Below are positions 44,297 through 48,445 of a stretch of 48,445 nt of DNA, piece after piece. The translations under genes and the position numbers were made by a program. The stretch covers positions 1 through 48,445 of the forward strand of contig JAUXQH010000063.1 of assembly GCA_030685065.1 (NCBI GenBank), read 5' to 3'. The stretch's first letter is position 1. Every line of letters starts with the position of its first letter. Source of the DNA: Pseudomonadota bacterium (GTDB lineage Bacteria; Myxococcota_A; UBA796; SXON01). The notes under the pieces were generated by a model. That model was not told the DNA's origin. It did no database searches and saw only the letters and a list, made by a program, of their open reading frames with translations.

Positions 44297-45560
44297 GCTC
44301 GGAGGCCGGTTCGAGATCCGCCCACACCCCCGACAGCGGTCCGGTCTGGGCCGGGCGGGCCCCCGGAGGAGGCTGACCCTGGAGGGTTGCGCCACCTTGC
44401 ACCCAAGTCAGCGCGTCAAGATCCCACGACCACACGATGTCGGGGTGGTACAGGTATCGGGCCGGCGGAGGCTTGAAGTCCCGCAAGAACGCGCGTTGTG
44501 ACGCGAACTCCTCACGGAGCTTGGCTCGGTTTCGCTCGAAGTCGACCGCGGAGGGCGCTGCCAGAACCACCATGGCGAGCCACGCCGTGGTCGGGACGGA
44601 GAACCGCTTCGCCGTCGCGAGCGCGAGGAGGACCACGGCCCAGCTCTCCAACAGGTACTGGCGGGCGTGGTAGGCACCGACGAACGGCAGGCCGAAGGCG
44701 ACCGCGGCCGCAGGAAGCCATCGTGCCTCCTCGAGGAGGAACAGCAGGGAAGCACCCACGACGGCCACCGCCACCACGGGAGCTGGAAGGACAACCATTC
44801 CAGCGCAGAGCAACAGCGTCCAGGCCGGCAGCTTCGGGAACCGTGCCGCGATCAACACGGGCACGACGGGGGCGAACAGCGCGACCGTCTCGGTGTGAAA
44901 CCTGACGTTGTCCATCAGGAAGTGGAAGCCCAGCTTGTGCGCCGAGGATAGCGACCCGACACACAGCCCAGCGACGAGGACCGCGCCAACCAAGCGGTAT
45001 CCGGGCCGCGAAAGCGCCATGATCGCGACAGCGACCGCCCCGACCTCCTTGAAGCCAAGCGCGAGCGTTCCGAGCAGCGCTACGGTCAGCGCGGGCGACC
45101 GCCGCTCCATCGCGAGCGCTGAGAGGGCCAGGAACGCCAGGGTGCCCGTAGTGGTGATCCAGCTCCGCCAGTGAAGCAGGTCGACGAACACCTGGTTCGT
45201 GAGCAGAAGGAGCACAACGGTGATCAGGCCGCGTCGTGAGTGCCGTGTCGTGAGGAGCAGGGCCGCGCCGAAGAGCGCCCAGAGGCCCACCTGACTCCAA
45301 CGAACCAGCTCGGCGTCGATCCCCGTCTGCGCCGAGAGCCACCAGGCAAGGGCGTTGAGCGGGCGCCTGTAGGTGAACCAGTTGGGGCCGTCGACCCAAG
45401 CGAGCAGGTCCCCGCGCGTGAGGAGGCCCCACATGAGGTAGCCGAAGTCGTCCTTCGCGATCGCCGTTCCGGACTCGAAGATGCCGACGAGGAGGAGGAC
45501 GATCCCCGCCAGGACCAGGCCAGCGCTCCGCGCTAGCGGTCTGTTCGATGCGTCGCCCAT
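44274..45560 (-). CDS. GT-C-fold membrane protein (GT39-like)
   Basis: 428 residues with about nine to eleven hydrophobic segments. The first outer loop begins [15 protein letters not shown], where the acidic pair (Asp-Asp) after the first helix is the catalytic feature of GT-C glycosyltransferases. [18 protein letters not shown] and the following helices fit. The soluble C-terminal end is only about 65 residues, so the large periplasmic domain of the family is missing. It probably transfers or flips a polyprenyl-linked sugar. GAGGGAG lies 6 bases before the ATG. The 3' end overlaps the MopE/FG-GAP gene by 23 bases. Confidence 0.75.
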   Translation of the reverse strand: MGDASNRPLARSAGLVLAGIVLLLVGIFESGTAIAKDDFGYLMWGLLTRGDLLAWVDGPNWFTYRRPLNALAWWLSAQTGIDAELVRWSQVGLWALFGAALLLTTRHSRRGLITVVLLLLTNQVFVDLLHWRSWITTTGTLAFLALSALAMERRSPALTVALLGTLALGFKEVGAVAVAIMALSRPGYRLVGAVLVAGLCVGSLSSAHKLGFHFLMDNVRFHTETVALFAPVVPVLIAARFPKLPAWTLLLCAGMVVLPAPVVAVAVVGASLLFLLEEARWLPAAAVAFGLPFVGAYHARQYLLESWAVVLLALATAKRFSVPTTAWLAMVVLAAPSAVDFERNRAKLREEFASQRAFLRDFKPPPARYLYHPDIVWSWDLDALTWVQGGATLQGQPPPGARPAQTGPLSGVWADLEPASEPTGEPAP

Positions 45561-45664
45561 CTACTCCCTCACCGAGGCCACTGCGCCATCGAGTCCCTCG
45601 TTCTGGGCGTCGAACAACCGGCAGCGGCAGAGCCGCCAGTACCGCCCTGATGGCGGACCAAAGC

Positions 45665-45688
45665 GGCACCGTAGCACGCCCGTAGGGC
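45665..45688. repeat. 24-bp element, copy 2, in a divergent promoter region
   Basis: Identical to 42178-42201. The TGCTACGGT core (45676-45668, reverse strand) would give a leader of about 100 bases for the GT-C-like gene at 45560; in the other direction the radical SAM gene starts 60 bases away. Confidence 0.8.
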
Positions 45689-45747
45689 CCAATACTGTCG
45701 TCTATACCTGCACGTGGTACATCGGGGTGCACGAGAGGGCTCCCGCG

Positions 45748-47247
45748 ATGCGCATCACCTTGATCAATCCGCCGCTCGACTCGGTGCTCGCGAACGGGCA
45801 CGTAAGCCCGGTCACCGCCTACCTTTTCTACAATTCGGCGCCCCTGGGGATCCTCTACATCGCGGCGGTCCTCGAGCAGACCGGGCACAAGGTGTTCGTG
45901 CTCGACGCGGCCGCCGAGATGCTCGACGTGGCGGGCACGGTGCGGGCCGTCCAGGCCACCCGCCCGGACGTGATCGGGATCGGCTCGACCACGGTGGTGT
46001 TCGAGACCACCAAGATGCTCGGCGCGGCGCTCAAGGGCGCCCTGCCCGACATCCCGGTCGTCCTCGGCGGCTACCACGTGACGCTCCTGCCCGACGAGGC
46101 GATGAGCCACAGCTGCTTCGACGTGGGCGTGCTCTCCGAGGGCGAGCACACCATGGCGGACCTGTGCGACGCCTACGCGGGGCGCAAGTCCCTCGACGAC
46201 GTGCAGGGCATCTGCTTCCGCAAGCCCGACGGCGTGCTGCACTACACGCCCTCGCGGCCGCGCTTCAAGGACCTCGACCAGCTGCCCTTCCCCGCGCGGC
46301 ACCTGCTCCCGCAGGACCTGTACCGGCCCATCCCGATCGACGAGCACGCCTCGCCCAAGTTCGCGATGATGACCTCGCGCGGGTGCCCGCACGCGTGCGC
46401 CTTCTGCCAGAAGGCGAAGTCGGGCTACCGCAGCCACTCGCCCGAGTACATCGCCGACGAGGTCGAGCACCTCGCCCGCGACTTCGGCGCCCGCGACATC
46501 GCCTTCGTCGACTCGCTCTTCTGCGCGAGCAAGAAGCGCGTGATGGGCATCATGGACGAGTTCATCCGCCGCGACATCGCGAGCAAGGTGAGCTGGACCT
46601 GCTCGTCCCGCGTCGAGGTGGTCGACAAGGAGCTCCTCCAGCGGATGAAGGACGCGGGCTGTTGGCGCACGCGCTTCGGCATCGAGTCGGGCTCCGACCG
46701 CGTGCTCGACTTCATCAGCAAGGGCATCAACAAGGAGAAGATCCGCGCCGCCATCACCGCCGCGCACGAGGTCGGCTTGCGGCCCAAGGCCTTCTTCATC
46801 ATCGGCCACATGCCCGACACGAAGGAGACCATCCGCGAGACCATCGACTTCGCGAAGACGATCCCGCTTCACGACGTGACGGTGCAGATCAACACCCTCC
46901 TTCCCAAGACCCCACAGATGGAGGTCTGGGAGCGCGAGGGCAGCAAGTGGGGCCGGCTCATCAACGAGTCGACCGACGAGAAGAGCTTCTGGGAGCCGAC
47001 GTTCGTGCCGTGGGGCCTCGAGCCCGAGGACATCGTGAGCTTCCACCGGCAGTTCTACCGCGAGTTCTACTTCCGCCCGATCACCATCGCGCGGCACCTC
47101 GAGACCATCAACAGCTGGCGCGACGTGTACAAGTACGCCTCGGCCTCGAGCCTGTTCTCGTTCCTCTTCTACAACACCGAAAAGCCGAGCTTGAGCATGC
47201 TCAAGACGGCGTTCGGGATGGGCTCGCCGGACGAGAACGCGGCCTGA
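45748..47247 (+). CDS. B12-binding radical SAM enzyme
   Basis: 499 residues. An N-terminal cobalamin-binding Rossmann domain (residues 1-140: ITLINPPLDSVLANG, PLGILYIAAVLEQTGHKVFVLDA, VVLGGYHVTLLPDEAM) precedes the radical SAM domain with the cluster motif CPHACAFC (Cys213, Cys217, Cys220). The cobalamin domain lacks the DxHxxG His, as in many BchE-like members. Methylation or ring/chain rearrangement of lipids, hopanoids or secondary metabolites are typical reactions; the substrate is unknown. Starts with GAGAGGG about 9 bases upstream; TACTGT and TATACC boxes are at 45694-45710. Confidence 0.92.
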   Translation: MRITLINPPLDSVLANGHVSPVTAYLFYNSAPLGILYIAAVLEQTGHKVFVLDAAAEMLDVAGTVRAVQATRPDVIGIGSTTVVFETTKMLGAALKGALPDIPVVLGGYHVTLLPDEAMSHSCFDVGVLSEGEHTMADLCDAYAGRKSLDDVQGICFRKPDGVLHYTPSRPRFKDLDQLPFPARHLLPQDLYRPIPIDEHASPKFAMMTSRGCPHACAFCQKAKSGYRSHSPEYIADEVEHLARDFGARDIAFVDSLFCASKKRVMGIMDEFIRRDIASKVSWTCSSRVEVVDKELLQRMKDAGCWRTRFGIESGSDRVLDFISKGINKEKIRAAITAAHEVGLRPKAFFIIGHMPDTKETIRETIDFAKTIPLHDVTVQINTLLPKTPQMEVWEREGSKWGRLINESTDEKSFWEPTFVPWGLEPEDIVSFHRQFYREFYFRPITIARHLETINSWRDVYKYASASSLFSFLFYNTEKPSLSMLKTAFGMGSPDENAA

Positions 47248-47283
47248 CGGGCGGCGCATAGAAGCGGATCGGGCGACCGGCGT

Positions 47284-47326
47284 GGGCCGCGGTGCCCGCC
47301 GCCGCGGACGGCGTCGACCGCGGCCC
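47284..47326. terminator. Hairpin after the radical SAM gene
   Basis: A 10-bp perfect stem (GGGCCGCGGT 47284-47293 with ACCGCGGCCC 47317-47326) with a 23-base loop, 37 bases after the stop. It has no T-tract, so termination is uncertain. Confidence 0.35.
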
Positions 47327-47400
47327 CGATTGGGGGTCCAGTGGGGGTCACAGCACGCGACGGCTCGGGTACAGGGCCGGTTCCTACCCTCGGAGCCGCC

Positions 47401-48237
<837 letters not shown>

Positions 48238-48344
48238 TCAGCTCGGTGGGGCGCTCGTGGGGCGGGGGGCGCCCCCCGTAGACAGCCGGTAGCTCTCGGA
48301 GCCGCACCGTCACGGCGTTGCTGGACCTCGAGATCAGGGTCGAA

Positions 48345-48391
48345 GTGCCACATCCGGGGGGGCCTGCGGCAGGGCCCCCCGGATGTGGCAC
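48345..48391. repeat. Inverted-repeat hairpin unit A
   Basis: A 17-bp perfect stem (48345-48361 with 48375-48391) beginning GTGCCAC and ending GTGGCAC. A G/G mismatch and a small inner CCT/AGG stem cap it. It lies in the 208 non-coding bases at the right edge, which hold no gene; the rest of that stretch shows nothing else. Confidence 0.8.
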
Positions 48392-48408
48392 GTGCCGTGG
48401 GGCTCGAG

Positions 48409-48445
48409 GTGCCACTTCGAGGGGGGCCTGCGCCCAGGCCCCCCT
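48409..48445. repeat. Inverted-repeat hairpin unit B, cut by the window edge
   Basis: Starts GTGCCAC like unit A, then a different pentamer (TTCGA), GGGGGG and CCTG, with a 4-base loop, CAGG and CCCCCC on the other side. All 11 visible pairs match up to the window end. The two units share sequence at the ends and cap but differ in the middle of the stem with pairing kept (unit A CGGAT/ATCCG), which points to structure being selected. Confidence 0.75.

Noticed and set aside
45481..45747. Upstream extension of the radical SAM protein
   Set aside because: The added residues are low-complexity and cross the divergent promoter and 24-bp repeat; the B12 domain begins at MRITLINPP (45748).

Overview
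The window is 48.4 kb of very GC-rich DNA, almost all of it protein-coding, with no tRNA, rRNA, CRISPR array or insertion sequence that I could see. The gene content suggests a member of the Myxococcota or a related deltaproteobacterial lineage: several lipoproteins with Asp-rich MopE-type or FG-GAP repeats, linkers of repeated Asp-Thr, two sigma-54 activators (one with an FHA domain), a Tad pilus operon, and 2Fe-2S ferredoxins with a thioredoxin fold. This is inferred from gene families, not from a marker gene.

Layout. 1-12.1 kb holds a TonB-domain protein cut by the left edge, an FG-GAP lipoprotein, an exported protein with in-frame repeats, an alpha-glucan phosphorylase, a 2Fe-2S ferredoxin, a nitrilase-family amidase, a MopE-repeat lipoprotein, a Fur-family regulator, a GT39-like mannosyltransferase coupled to a UPF0104/LPG-synthase-type membrane protein, and a GAF protein. 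12.1-23.1 kb is one reverse-strand block: flp pilin, terminator, then rcpC, rcpA, tadZ, tadA, tadB, tadC, tadD. These run directly into two lipoproteins, a second UPF0104-type membrane protein and an exported protein. Most junctions are overlaps of 1 or 4 bases. 23.2-30.1 kb has RNase D, a divergent DUF3419/BtaA-like protein, and a regulatory cluster (histidine kinase, NtrC-type regulator, FHA-sigma54 activator, GIDE-domain membrane protein).

30.2-37.4 kb has a 2Fe-2S ferredoxin paired with a single-cluster ferredoxin on a long Pro/Ala linker, a DUF255 thioredoxin-domain protein, a Rieske oxygenase, a gamma-glutamylcyclotransferase-like protein, and a divergent pair of unrecognised genes, one of which looks like a STAND/AAA fold without ATP-binding motifs. 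37.5-48.4 kb has an SGNH hydrolase, a glycosyltransferase, a nucleotidyltransferase, a long-chain acyl-CoA synthetase, a MopE/FG-GAP lipoprotein, a GT-C-like membrane protein, a B12-binding radical SAM enzyme, a LamG lipoprotein and, at the right edge, the start of an inverted-repeat array.

Two regulatory patterns stand out. Several genes without a Shine-Dalgarno have a TGCTANNNT (extended -10) or TANNNT box 5-9 bases before the start codon, which suggests frequent leaderless transcription. The flp pilin has a GG-N10-GC element, a possible sigma-54 promoter, within 6 kb of two sigma-54 activators whose DNA-binding helices are nearly the same. Start codons were adjusted by hand where overlap, a ribosome binding site or a promoter argued for it.
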